A stretch of 9,255 nucleotides of DNA from FW021-bin31 sp964558275 (GCA_964558275.1 CAZLDH010000115.1:1-9255); one strand, 5' to 3'. Shown: positions 1-6,964, counted from the stretch's first letter. The notes: generated by a model not told the origin, from the letters alone. Made by a program: numbers and translations.

Positions 1-115
1 CAATGAGCTTCATGGATTTCATTTCTTCCACCCATGTCATTTAGCTACAGAGCTTCTGACTTTTACTCTGATGGGACTTGCACCCACTGGATCTGTACGC
101 CTTCGCTGGACGCAC
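1..115 (-). ncRNA. 5' end of a second group II intron (partial, runs off left edge)
   Basis: Read on the minus strand, the sequence beginning at 115 opens with GTGCG, the group II 5' splice-site consensus. About 30 bases later it carries GGGTGCAAGTCCC (minus, around 73-85), a motif I associate with domain I of bacterial group II introns. An AGAAGCTCTGTAGCTAAATG-type stretch follows (about 39-58). The rest of the intron would lie beyond the left edge. It abuts domain V of the neighbouring intron, with no domain VI visible between them. Alternatively, this is rearranged sequence of the same intron. The assignment rests on motif recognition only, without a folded structure. Confidence 0.45.
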
Positions 116-148
116 AACCGTGCCTAAAAGTTTCCCTTCACACGGCTC
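113..148 (-). ncRNA. Group II intron domain V hairpin
   Basis: On the minus strand the segment starts GAGCCGTGTGAAGGGAAAC and ends GGCACGGTTGTG. It folds as the expected two-part hairpin: AGCCGUG pairs with CACGGUU (with a G-U), and the catalytic AGC triad sits at the base of the 5' strand. Domain V is the catalytic core of group II introns and lies downstream of the intron-encoded protein, as here (the RT remnant ends at 198). A domain VI with a bulged branch-point adenosine is not evident. The distal stem is poorly paired, which fits a decaying copy. Confidence 0.6.
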
Positions 149-197
149 TTCATGTTAATAATCAATCAAAGATACTAATTTATCTTTATGGATGCAC

Positions 198-982
198 CTA
201 TAACCAATGCTCAAATAATGTAGAGTGCTCTTTGTATTTGGTTTGCAAATATTTTACCATTGTGTACTTATATAGGCCTTTTCCTATTTGACCCATTTCA
301 ACAATCTGTTATTGAGCTGCCATCATATCTTTCGTAAGGCATCCTTGCAAAATTTGTGGTAATAATTGATAATTCCTCTGGCGATGGCTATTTATTCTTT
401 TGGCGAGTTCTTCTAATGATTTTCTTCTTTTATAAAATACCATTCTCTGAGCTTCTGAGCAATAGCTTTCTCGGACTTTGTATTTGCATAAACCCCAAGC
501 AAAGATTTTATTCTATCCTTGTAGCCGGTCGGATAGTGAAACCAAGAAAATCAAATCCTTTTGGACATTTCTTTTCAGCATATCCCCCCGCAGATTGACA
601 ATTTTAGTCTTATGTTAGTGCAATTCAAGTTTACATTTTCTAAATCTCTGTTAAATTTATCTCAACATACACAACACTTACCTTTCTAAATGGGATTTTA
701 CAATTTAATGATTATTCTATTCCAATCGTGCTGGAATACCCAAATATCGTATCTATCCATCTTTCTTAGGGATACTCACTTGTCTGACAGGCGGTGGAAA
801 GTTACTACCCGAAGTAAGTCGGTTCCATAGTTTATAGAGCTCAGGCTTGGCATTCTCTCCCAAATACTCCCAAGCCATATTATCTATACCCCCACTTTTT
901 TATGGACTTTTACCTCTTTGTATGCCGGTCAAACCATAACTTTGGTTATTGGCTGCTATTTTGTCTCATAGTAATCATTCAT
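198..982 (-). pseudogene. ltrA: Group II intron reverse transcriptase/maturase, decayed
   Basis: In fragments across the minus-strand frames one can read an N-terminus (about 982-830) with PAYKEVKVHKK then GIDNMAWEYLGENAKPELYK. Next come the RT0/RT1 hallmark FPPPVRQVSIPKKDG and, after an in-frame TAG, IRYLGIPA (about 815-730). The central RT domains including the catalytic YADD are missing. Reading resumes near 600 with CPKGFDFLGFTIRPAT. The thumb/X maturase region then runs through several frame changes: KAIAQKLREWY, SLEELAKRINSHR, INYYHKFCKDAL and NNRLLKWV. It ends with the typical group II C-terminus KEHSTLFEHWL and a stop at 198-200. Normal proteins of this family are 400-600 residues. 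The internal deletion, stops and frameshifts make it a clear pseudogene. Identity of the family is secure; the intron subclass is not. Confidence 0.85.
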
Positions 983-1521
983 CACTTTTAATCGGTTGTT
1001 AATACTTGTTTTACACAACACACTTAATCCTTCGCTCCATCTCTATTACAGCCATTCCTTCACTACTACAACTAAGGCTGTTCCCCTTATCTCGCTCACA
1101 TCCTTTGGCGTCTGCTTCCTCTTTTGATTTGACAGAATAATAATGAGCTCCCTTGTTTCTTAAAATAGCCGGCGTTTGTCCCGTTTTTCGGGATATCATT
1201 CCTGTATTCTTCCGATAATTCTATCAGAACAAGTATTCCGCTACACGTTATCATAGATACAATCGTAGCTATCTATTTTTGACACTGTTTATTGCGCAAG
1301 GCTTCGTCGAATGGTTCACTTTCGCTCAGCTATGATATACACACCTTCAGAAATCACTTGTTTCCCTTTTTCCGTGTCTCTCAATACCTCCATTGTTTCC
1401 AATGGACTCACCATATAAGGTAGTTTGATGAGTCTTCCTGAAAAACCTCATCGAGAGACCTACTCTCATCTGTTTTAAAGTTACGAACATTTTACAACGT
1501 TCTCAAGGCACACACAGGCGG

Positions 1522-1608
1522 CGGCTTGATGCAGGCGGGGATTTCCACCACCAAACGTCAATCTAAGCCGAAACTTTAAATATAGTACTTTTCATTCAAT
1601 CTAAGCCG
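1522..1608 (-). repeat. Structured intergenic repeat, copy A
   Basis: This copy lies just downstream of the DUF5677-like gene. The terminal arms cggctt (1522-1527) and aagccg (1603-1608) are exact reverse complements. Inside, on the minus strand, GGTGGTGG and CCGCCGCC can form a second G/C-rich stem. The segment 1573-1607 matches 2551-2585 of copy B at 28 of 35 positions, and both copies share a GCGGGGA block (1535-1541 here). Arm sequences differ between copies while complementarity is kept. That fits a folded recombination site, such as an integron attC, or a conserved RNA hairpin. The function is inferred. Confidence 0.55.
1558..1608. repeat. 13-bp perfect direct repeat within copy A
   Basis: TCAATCTAAGCCG occurs exactly at 1558-1570 and 1596-1608, 38 bp apart start to start. 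The second occurrence contains the outer arm of the copy A hairpin, so the first offers an alternative pairing partner for the arm at 1522-1527 and could give a shorter stem. It may be a local duplication. Confidence 0.8.
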
Positions 1609-1650
1609 TTAATCCTTGCTTACGTTCAAATCGCTTATTAGCTGTGGCTT

Positions 1651-2463
1651 TTAAAACCCTTTATTGACTAAAGGCCTAATTTTTTCTAGTTCAGCTTTAA
1701 ATTTATCGCCTAATTCTTTTTTAAATTTGTCTGTTATGTCTATTAAAGTAGCAGCTAAATATTTTCTTGATAGCATTACACAAATAAGACAGTATCTTAT
1801 ATCAGCTTCCGAGCCACCGCCCCTTCCATTTGTATTATTAATTCTCTCAATTGATAGAGGTAACGGATGCACTAAATTTGAAAGATGTCTGTAATGCTGC
1901 CTTAAACCTTTACACACAGGAAGATTTTCTTCAAAATACATTTTTGATTTATAAATCTCATTCACCTTTTTTACTCTATTCAGTTCCTGTTTGGTTAATT
2001 TACTAAGGAATGGGTGGCTAAATAACCTTTGTTTTTCATTTGCTATTCCATTTTCAAATTGTTTTAACTCCATTAGTTCCATCTCACCCTTTCTAATTTT
2101 GTACCATTCCATATTTTTATGTAACTGGAGTAAATAGAAACGTAATTCGGCCTCGCTTTCAGATATATTTTCAATACCGAAATAATAAAGGCTTATATAT
2201 CCTTCAATTAAATTTCTAGATAATGATGCTACTGAACCTATATCCCAAAACTCGTCTTTCCGTAAGTCCGGGTTTGGTAATAATTTACAGAGGGAAATCG
2301 CGGTAAGAGTTTGTCGCATAAATATTCTCATTGCACGTATTCCGCGTCCATCTGTTTTGATTCCACCTTGATTAAGTGAGATTAACTGTACCTTGTCTAT
2401 AATTTCATATAGTAACTCTAATTCGTCTTTATAATCTGTTTCGACTTGAATTTTCATTTTCAT
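1651..2463 (-). CDS. All-helical hypothetical protein, DUF5677-like with HEPN-type motif
   Basis: The 270-residue protein has no signal peptide or membrane segment and is predicted almost wholly alpha-helical. It resembles DUF5677-type proteins, with the conserved-looking block SVASLSRNLIEGYISLYYF (about residues 77-95). It carries YRHLSNLVHPLP near 191-202, in which R192 and H199 form an RX6H motif of the kind used as the active site of HEPN ribonucleases. HEPN proteins are common as toxins and abortive-infection effectors, so an RNase effector role is possible, but this is inference from one motif. The start ATG is followed two codons later by a second ATG; no clear Shine-Dalgarno decides between them. 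It is the last gene of the leftward cluster, 177 bp from the GHKL gene. That gap contains repeat copy B with a possible promoter, so it may be transcribed independently. Confidence 0.75.
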   Translation of the reverse strand: MKMKIQVETDYKDELELLYEIIDKVQLISLNQGGIKTDGRGIRAMRIFMRQTLTAISLCKLLPNPDLRKDEFWDIGSVASLSRNLIEGYISLYYFGIENISESEAELRFYLLQLHKNMEWYKIRKGEMELMELKQFENGIANEKQRLFSHPFLSKLTKQELNRVKKVNEIYKSKMYFEENLPVCKGLRQHYRHLSNLVHPLPLSIERINNTNGRGGGSEADIRYCLICVMLSRKYLAATLIDITDKFKKELGDKFKAELEKIRPLVNKGF

Positions 2464-2489
2464 AAACGTTTTAGATGAAAATCATAACC

Positions 2490-2588
2490 AATGTCTGGCC
2501 ACTTTCTGCAGTGCGGGGAAGTTTACCACTTTCGTTCGCTTGAAACTGACACCTTAAATATACTACCTTTCGTTTAATCAAAGACATT
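2490..2588 (-). repeat. Structured intergenic repeat, copy B
   Basis: This copy sits between the GHKL-nuclease gene and the DUF5677-like gene. The terminal arms aatgtct (2490-2496) and agacatt (2582-2588) are exact reverse complements; they are unrelated in sequence to the arms of copy A but occupy the equivalent place. The core 2551-2585 aligns with 1573-1607 (28 of 35 identical), and GCGGGGA recurs at 2513-2519. Copy B is about 12 bp longer, mainly next to the left arm. Preserved pairing despite diverged arms argues for a selected fold. It could be a cassette recombination site, a transcript-stabilising element or both. Confidence 0.55.
2555..2581 (-). promoter_or_regulatory. Possible Bacteroidota-type promoter inside repeat copy B
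   Basis: On the minus strand TATATTTA (2562-2555) resembles the Bacteroidota -7 element TAnnTTTG. A TTG at 2581-2579 lies 16 bases upstream, slightly closer than the usual spacing. It would drive the gene starting at 2463 with a leader of about 85-90 bases. Copy A keeps a near-identical TATATTTAA block (around 1576-1584) but faces the decayed intron. The call rests on a weak motif in AT-rich DNA. Confidence 0.3.
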
Positions 2589-2640
2589 TGCCTCACCTTG
2601 CAAAAAACCGTTTGTTGAATGCTGATGTCATTCTTTGATG

Positions 2641-4596
2641 TCAATTTGCGTTAGGCAAATACTGGCTGTATTTAGCTTTTAAATAATTAAGTCCTTCTTC
2701 GTTGTCTTGCAAGTTTAGATTCAACTTTTCTTTTATGAATTCGTGTCGTTGTTTCGCTTCACTAATTATGTCGCCCCAAGATAAGATAAATACGTCAAAA
2801 TTGTCACCTTCTTGGATATGTCCATACTTTCGATTCTTTTGTGTTAACAAGGGAATAATTTCATTTTTAAATTCTTTTGTTACAAGAATAAACTTCCATC
2901 TTGTTTTACCCTTCGGAAATCTTTGGTCATTTGCAACTTTTGTAGCATAAGATTCTATTTGAGTTTTTTCGTCAAAACCAGCGTTTAAACTTGGTCTTTT
3001 TAGTTCAATTACTAAATTTTCTTTACCTGCTGTCCCTAAACTAAATTGTTGCCAAAGACAAACATCGGGAAGAGTTTCTAAATCTGTATTGTCCCCTGTA
3101 TTTATAACACCTTCAAAATCATCTCTTCTTAAACAGTCTTTCAAATACGCTCTCAGTACATTTTTTAAGGTAACATCGTCAACGCCATATGTATACTCGT
3201 CTCCAAAGATCCAAGTTTCATTTATTATAATTTTGTGTAAATGGCGTCTTTCAAGTATGTTTTTGTTTAAATCTTTGTCGTAAATTACTTGTTCCAATCC
3301 ATTAAGGAAATTTAGACGATTTCTTATTTCTGTCATTGCATCAATTATACTTGAAAGAGATGTACTTTCAAGCAATTCCGCTAAATCTTCTCGCCGTTCT
3401 TCGGGTAATTCAATAATTTCATTAAGTATTTTTCTTAAACTTTTAGAGTCGTTTTCAAGTGATTCACTAATTAATGATAATGTAAATCTTTTATTCTTAT
3501 CATCTTGTTCACTAAATGATGGTAAATACTCATTAATTTGAAGTGCAACAATATCGAACACTTGCCGTTTGGATTCTTCTATTATATTTTCTGCCGGTTC
3601 TTTATATGGATAAATGCCTTTTTGCTTTAAATCTTTAATAAATTCCTTAGAGTATTCGTGCAATCTTTTTCTGATGTAATCTCGTGCAAATTCTTTTGAG
3701 GATTTAAAAACTCCCAATAAAATTTCATCTGTCTCATAAAGGTTTAATGTGTTGTCTTTGTGTAACTTTTCTATGTAAACAGATTGAATAAAGACTGATA
3801 TTGGGATACTGGAACGAATGCCCAAATTCGTTTCCAAGAACGGAATCCCTTGGGTATTGCAGAGATACGTTTTCTTCTTATTCTCAAAATTCCATTCTAA
3901 AACTTTGATAACAAATTTGTAGGTCAATTCTCCAACTTGAACACTAATTTCTGTTTGGTCTGAATTTTTAATAAGTGATGCAAATTCCAATTCAGAATTA
4001 TTAAAAAATATTTTAAACTTTGGATAGCTAATCCAATATGAAGCAAACTTTTCTTCGAGCTCCTTTCGATTTTCTGCTTTTAAAGCATAGTCTGCATTTT
4101 TTAAATTTATATTTTCTATTTCAACTGTAAACCCTGTTTTCCCTTCACCTTTTTTTAAATGCTTTAAGTCACTTATCTGAGTCCTTGAAAGTTGATTTCT
4201 GTCAAGAGTAATTGTGAACTCAGAAGCAGTACCGTTACTCTGATACACGCTTGTGAATTTAACCAAATCACCTAATGCTAATCCCTTGTATCGTCCTTTT
4301 CCTTCTTTTCCGTGATATTGCCTGCCATTGGGACTTTGCGTTTTTGTTTTTTTCTCTGAACCTCCAAGCCTCGAAAAAACATTTTGTGCTTTTTCATAGG
4401 TTAATCCGTGTCCGTTATCTACAACTTTAATGTATTCATAGTTTCCCAATTTGGTCGGGACGTATTCTATCCTTACTTCGCTTGCATCTGCGTCAAGTGA
4501 ATTCCACAGAAGTTCAGCAAGCGCATTTATTCCATTTGCCCTTGTCAAGGATTCTATGTGGTCTTTCTCAACTCCGATGTCTATAATTTTACTCAT
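2641..4596 (-). CDS. GHKL (Hsp90-like) ATPase fused to a C-terminal PD-(D/E)XK nuclease resembling Shedu/DUF4263
   Basis: The 651-residue protein is probably cytosolic. The N-terminal ~200 residues form a GHKL ATPase. The N-box is ALAELLWNSLDADA (25-38, with E28 and N32 for Mg-ATP), the DxGxG box is VVDNGHGL (58-65), and the glycine-rich lid is GKEGKGRYKGLAL (96-108). A helical middle region with coiled-coil tendency follows (about 295-445). The C-terminal part has HLHKIIINETWIFGDEY (452-468), then LPDVCLW with D511, then NLVIELKRPS with E531 and K533, and QIESYA with Q546. The D...ExK arrangement plus the preceding 'NxWIFG' helix is typical of Shedu-type nucleases. A plausible reading is an ATP-gated DNA nuclease used in phage defence, by analogy with MutL- and MORC-like GHKL machines; this is inference. 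All expected catalytic residues are present. The start ATG follows an A-rich leader with no strong Shine-Dalgarno. The spacer to the upstream HNH gene is 84 bp and holds a 9-bp hairpin. Confidence 0.82.
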   Translation of the reverse strand: MSKIIDIGVEKDHIESLTRANGINALAELLWNSLDADASEVRIEYVPTKLGNYEYIKVVDNGHGLTYEKAQNVFSRLGGSEKKTKTQSPNGRQYHGKEGKGRYKGLALGDLVKFTSVYQSNGTASEFTITLDRNQLSRTQISDLKHLKKGEGKTGFTVEIENINLKNADYALKAENRKELEEKFASYWISYPKFKIFFNNSELEFASLIKNSDQTEISVQVGELTYKFVIKVLEWNFENKKKTYLCNTQGIPFLETNLGIRSSIPISVFIQSVYIEKLHKDNTLNLYETDEILLGVFKSSKEFARDYIRKRLHEYSKEFIKDLKQKGIYPYKEPAENIIEESKRQVFDIVALQINEYLPSFSEQDDKNKRFTLSLISESLENDSKSLRKILNEIIELPEERREDLAELLESTSLSSIIDAMTEIRNRLNFLNGLEQVIYDKDLNKNILERRHLHKIIINETWIFGDEYTYGVDDVTLKNVLRAYLKDCLRRDDFEGVINTGDNTDLETLPDVCLWQQFSLGTAGKENLVIELKRPSLNAGFDEKTQIESYATKVANDQRFPKGKTRWKFILVTKEFKNEIIPLLTQKNRKYGHIQEGDNFDVFILSWGDIISEAKQRHEFIKEKLNLNLQDNEEGLNYLKAKYSQYLPNAN

Positions 4597-4643
4597 TTAA
4601 TTAGTTTTCTTTGTTGATCAAGGTTGCGAGATGTATCCACTTA

Positions 4644-4677
4644 CACTTACAGTCAAGCCGTTTGTTGCCTGTAAGTG
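4644..4677. repeat. 9-bp perfect inverted repeat between HNH and GHKL genes
   Basis: Arms cacttacag (4644-4652) and ctgtaagtg (4669-4677) flank a 16-base loop. The hairpin begins four bases after the HNH stop codon. On the minus strand it is not followed by a U-tract, so it is a poor intrinsic terminator for the leftward genes. The loop contains CAACAAACGG (minus, 4667-4658), which recurs exactly at 2617-2608 in the next spacer. This suggests both spacers carry related boundary elements. Confidence 0.6.
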
Positions 4678-4680
4678 CTT

Positions 4681-5376
4681 TTATTTAGGTTTACAACTTG
4701 CAATAAAAATTTTTTTTCCTGCAACGACTATGGCCCCCATGTCATCATGATAAATTAAAAGTCCTGCAACGCCTACCAATTTTTCAAAATCTCCTGATTC
4801 ATAGACTCTATCAACAGGAATATCAGGTGTCATGTCTTTTAAAATAAATTTGAAGATATCTGGATGTCCTGAGAATTCATAATCTTTACCTACCTGTAAA
4901 TAACCATAAATTATTTGTGCTGTTTGAAGTTTGTTTTCGTCTCCGTCTGCAATTATTTGAATTTCAAAATCACTGGGGACAGGAAATCCATACTTTCTAT
5001 AAAATAATGCTTTGAAGTTTTTTATGTGCAGCTTTCTTAATTCATCGTAGCTAAAATCTACAGCAACTATGTTCCCGTTATTATTAAAATGAAATCTGTC
5101 TTTCCAATTTGACCTTCTTAAAATTGACCTTATGCCTTTCCCTATCAATTCTTTTTTTTCTTCTGGGTCATTATTACTAATAACCGCTAAAGCATCTCTT
5201 AATTCTTGGTCAATTTTTGAATACATCTGGTTACATTCAAAACATGCCGGGACAGTTATTCTATTTACTTTGAATTCTGGTTCAAGCCCATTATAAAGAG
5301 TCTTTGCCGGAACATGTTCAACTGTTGCGTTTTCCTTCGTTAGTGGTGTCCCACAATTGTAGCAAATTTTCTCCAT
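4681..5376 (-). CDS. HNH endonuclease with zinc-ribbon CxxC pairs
   Basis: Taking the ATG at 5376 gives 231 residues. The first CxxC (C5, C8: KICYNCG) is followed by VEHVPAK with E20 and H21, the metal/base position of HNH nucleases, and then by VPACFECN with C45, C48 and N49. The usual final HNH histidine is not obvious; N49 and downstream acidic residues may serve. An upstream in-frame ATG at 5415 would add 13 residues. I prefer 5376 because the extension reads through spacer-like sequence and the zinc ribbon then starts normally at the N-terminus. The middle and C-terminal half (about 70-231) are unrecognised. It lies directly downstream of the AAA15/OLD-like ATPase on the same strand, 67 bp away, an arrangement like PtuA-PtuB in Septu. 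By that analogy it would be the DNA-cutting effector. The HNH call is firm; the Septu link is inferred. Confidence 0.8.
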   Translation of the reverse strand: MEKICYNCGTPLTKENATVEHVPAKTLYNGLEPEFKVNRITVPACFECNQMYSKIDQELRDALAVISNNDPEEKKELIGKGIRSILRRSNWKDRFHFNNNGNIVAVDFSYDELRKLHIKNFKALFYRKYGFPVPSDFEIQIIADGDENKLQTAQIIYGYLQVGKDYEFSGHPDIFKFILKDMTPDIPVDRVYESGDFEKLVGVAGLLIYHDDMGAIVVAGKKIFIASCKPK

Positions 5377-5443
5377 TGTTAAACTATTGGAAGTGTCCAC
5401 AAGCATTGCAAGCAAGGTCTGACCGGCTTTGCGTTCGTACTTT

Positions 5444-6964
5444 TTATGTATGGCTCTTTATAAATTCTCTCATTTCTCCAATTGATTGTTGCAATTGCTC
5501 ATTTGTAAATCTAACATTCTCTATATTCTCTGGATGATGAATTTGATGACGTATATATTCACTAAGAATTTTTTGCTCATCAATGACATTTCCATTTCTT
5601 AGTCGTTTGTATAATACCGTTGTTTTCCCATTCTTATAATCAGCCAATAATTGTTCACTTTCGATGAAGGCGTAAAGTTCATTGTGATATTCATCATTTG
5701 ATTCGTCAAAAGCCAAATAATTTACTTCGTTTAAGGATGGATAGGGTAGGTTTCCTTTGTTGATTTTGATAACCTCTTTACCATCTCCGTTTTTTACAAG
5801 TTGTAAATGTTCAAAATCCAATAATTTCACAATCGCAGGACTATGAGTTGTCATAATTACCTGTGTATTGTCAGCGTTTGATAATTCTATAAAAGCTTCA
5901 ATTAGTTTTCTTTGGTGGCTTGGATGTTGAGAAGTCTCCGGTTCTTCGATTGCATAAATTACACTTGGAATATTCTCTTCCCGTTTTCTTCTTTCCGCTT
6001 CTGCTCTAAAAAAGTTTAGAAGGACTAATCTTTTTACTCCACTACCTCTTTTATTGATTGGAATATCTTCATCGCAAGCAATTGAAACACTTTTAAAAAC
6101 ATCAATCCATTTTAAACTCTCGGGACTTGGGATAATTGGTGTAAGACTATCGGCAATTTCGGGGTTCATTTCATCTAGTTTTTCCAAGGTTTTATTTGAA
6201 ACCTCAGTCAACTTTTTTTTAACTTCTTCTGCCACTCTATCCAGACTTGCCTTTAATTCATTATCTTTCAGAATCTCTTTTACAGCAATCTTCATTGGAT
6301 TTTGAACTTCGCTATCTCCATCACTATTTTTTCTGTCTGACTGGAAAAGAGAGTACAAAGGCATATAATTTTTAAGCTGTTCCCAAGTATTTTTAGCATC
6401 AAGTTTAGCGAGTTCAATTTCAATTTCTTCTAATTGTAAATCATCAGAAAAGTGATTCCAAATAGCTTTTCTAATTACGGCATTTTTAGTTTTATCATCG
6501 CAGACGATGTCGTCCGTTAGAAGTTTTTTTAAGTCCGCATTCTTTTTTAGTAATAAATCAGAACAATTTGAATTAGTCGGGTGGTAAGATTTAATAAATA
6601 CTTGTTCTTTCCCCGCATTTGGATATCGTTTTATAATCTCAAGGGAACCATCCGTTTGTAAAAGATATTCTTCGGCAAGTGAAGTTGGATTTGTTGAATC
6701 TATTGTTAATGACTCTGGAAGCTCATCAAAAATCACACTAATTTTTATGTCTGTATTTCCATTGTTTAAACATCGTTTATTTACGTCGTCTTTATCTATT
6801 TTGATGGCACCTTTATTTTCGTTAAAAAATATGTCTAAGGCTTCTAATATTGAGGATTTTCCAACGTCATTTTTACCAACAAATACGCTTAGATTTTCTA
6901 AATCAATAGTTGTTTCTTTTTCATAGCCTCTAAAATTTTCAAGTTTGACTTTTTTAATTTTCAT
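5444..6964 (-). CDS. AAA15/OLD-like SMC-type ATPase (possible Septu PtuA-like)
   Basis: The 506-residue protein begins MKIKKVKLENFRGYE, the usual N-terminus of RecF/OLD-type ATPases. Walker A is GKNDVGKS (30-37). A coiled-coil insertion rich in K and E runs at about 225-265. The signature-like loop is KRGSGVKRLVLLNFF (305-319). Walker B is SVIYAIEEPE (334-343) with the catalytic glutamate at 340/341, and the switch histidine is in MTTHSP (371-376). No Toprim domain follows, so it is not a full OLD nuclease. Instead residues 416-506 form a helical tail with YIRHQIHHPENI (470-481), a type of ending I have seen in stand-alone AAA15 ATPases. Without its own nuclease it probably needs a partner, and the HNH gene immediately downstream is the obvious candidate. 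It is the first gene of the leftward cluster; no other leftward gene is apparent for several hundred bases upstream, so a promoter probably lies between 6965 and 7190. ATPase identity is firm; a defence role is inferred. Confidence 0.85.
   Translation of the reverse strand: MKIKKVKLENFRGYEKETTIDLENLSVFVGKNDVGKSSILEALDIFFNENKGAIKIDKDDVNKRCLNNGNTDIKISVIFDELPESLTIDSTNPTSLAEEYLLQTDGSLEIIKRYPNAGKEQVFIKSYHPTNSNCSDLLLKKNADLKKLLTDDIVCDDKTKNAVIRKAIWNHFSDDLQLEEIEIELAKLDAKNTWEQLKNYMPLYSLFQSDRKNSDGDSEVQNPMKIAVKEILKDNELKASLDRVAEEVKKKLTEVSNKTLEKLDEMNPEIADSLTPIIPSPESLKWIDVFKSVSIACDEDIPINKRGSGVKRLVLLNFFRAEAERRKREENIPSVIYAIEEPETSQHPSHQRKLIEAFIELSNADNTQVIMTTHSPAIVKLLDFEHLQLVKNGDGKEVIKINKGNLPYPSLNEVNYLAFDESNDEYHNELYAFIESEQLLADYKNGKTTVLYKRLRNGNVIDEQKILSEYIRHQIHHPENIENVRFTNEQLQQSIGEMREFIKSHT

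Larger units (their letters stand above)
113..1515 (-). mobile_element. Degenerate group II intron
   Basis: The order on the minus strand is a GTGTG 5' end at 1515 (1513 is an alternative register), about 530 bases of non-coding intron RNA, an intron-encoded RT remnant (982-198), then domain V (148-113). The non-coding part includes a stretch near 1120-1200 (ACGGGACAAACGCCGG) that I associate with the pre-ORF region of Bacteroidetes group II introns. An open frame at 1011-1199 falls inside this RNA region and is probably not a gene. The 5' end sits six bases after the GC-rich arm of the hairpin repeat at 1522-1608, which matches the known habit of group IIC introns to insert beside stem-loops such as terminators and attC sites. 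The short length (~1.4 kb) reflects loss of the central RT region. It is almost certainly immobile on its own. Confidence 0.7.

Noticed and set aside
34..598. Plus-strand open frames at 34-291 and 356-598
   Set aside because: They lie opposite the recognisable intron RT C-terminus and domain V on the minus strand and show no protein-like features of their own.
1011..1199. 62-codon minus-strand frame
   Set aside because: It falls in the non-coding RNA part of the group II intron just before the RT start; the similarity I recognise there is to intron RNA, not to a protein.
1522..2588. CRISPR-like array from the two spacer repeats
   Set aside because: Only two diverged copies about 970 bp apart with a gene between; no short regular repeats or spacers.
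2641..2656. GCCTAAC (minus) matching the integron RYYYAAC inverse core at the end of the GHKL gene
   Set aside because: It lies inside the last codons of the gene and a 7-base degenerate match is expected by chance; not counted as a site.
4644..4677. Intrinsic terminator after the HNH gene
   Set aside because: The hairpin is only 9 bp with a 16-base loop, AT-rich, and lacks a U-tract on the leftward strand.
1664..6305. Plus-strand open frames at 1664-1894, 2702-2950, 3089-3283, 5304-5537 and 6054-6305
   Set aside because: Each is antisense to a long minus-strand gene with clear domain motifs.
5444..6964. Full OLD-family nuclease (Gabija GajA-like)
   Set aside because: No Toprim motifs (conserved E followed by DxD) follow the ATPase; the C-terminus is a short helical tail instead, and the neighbour is HNH rather than a UvrD-like helicase.
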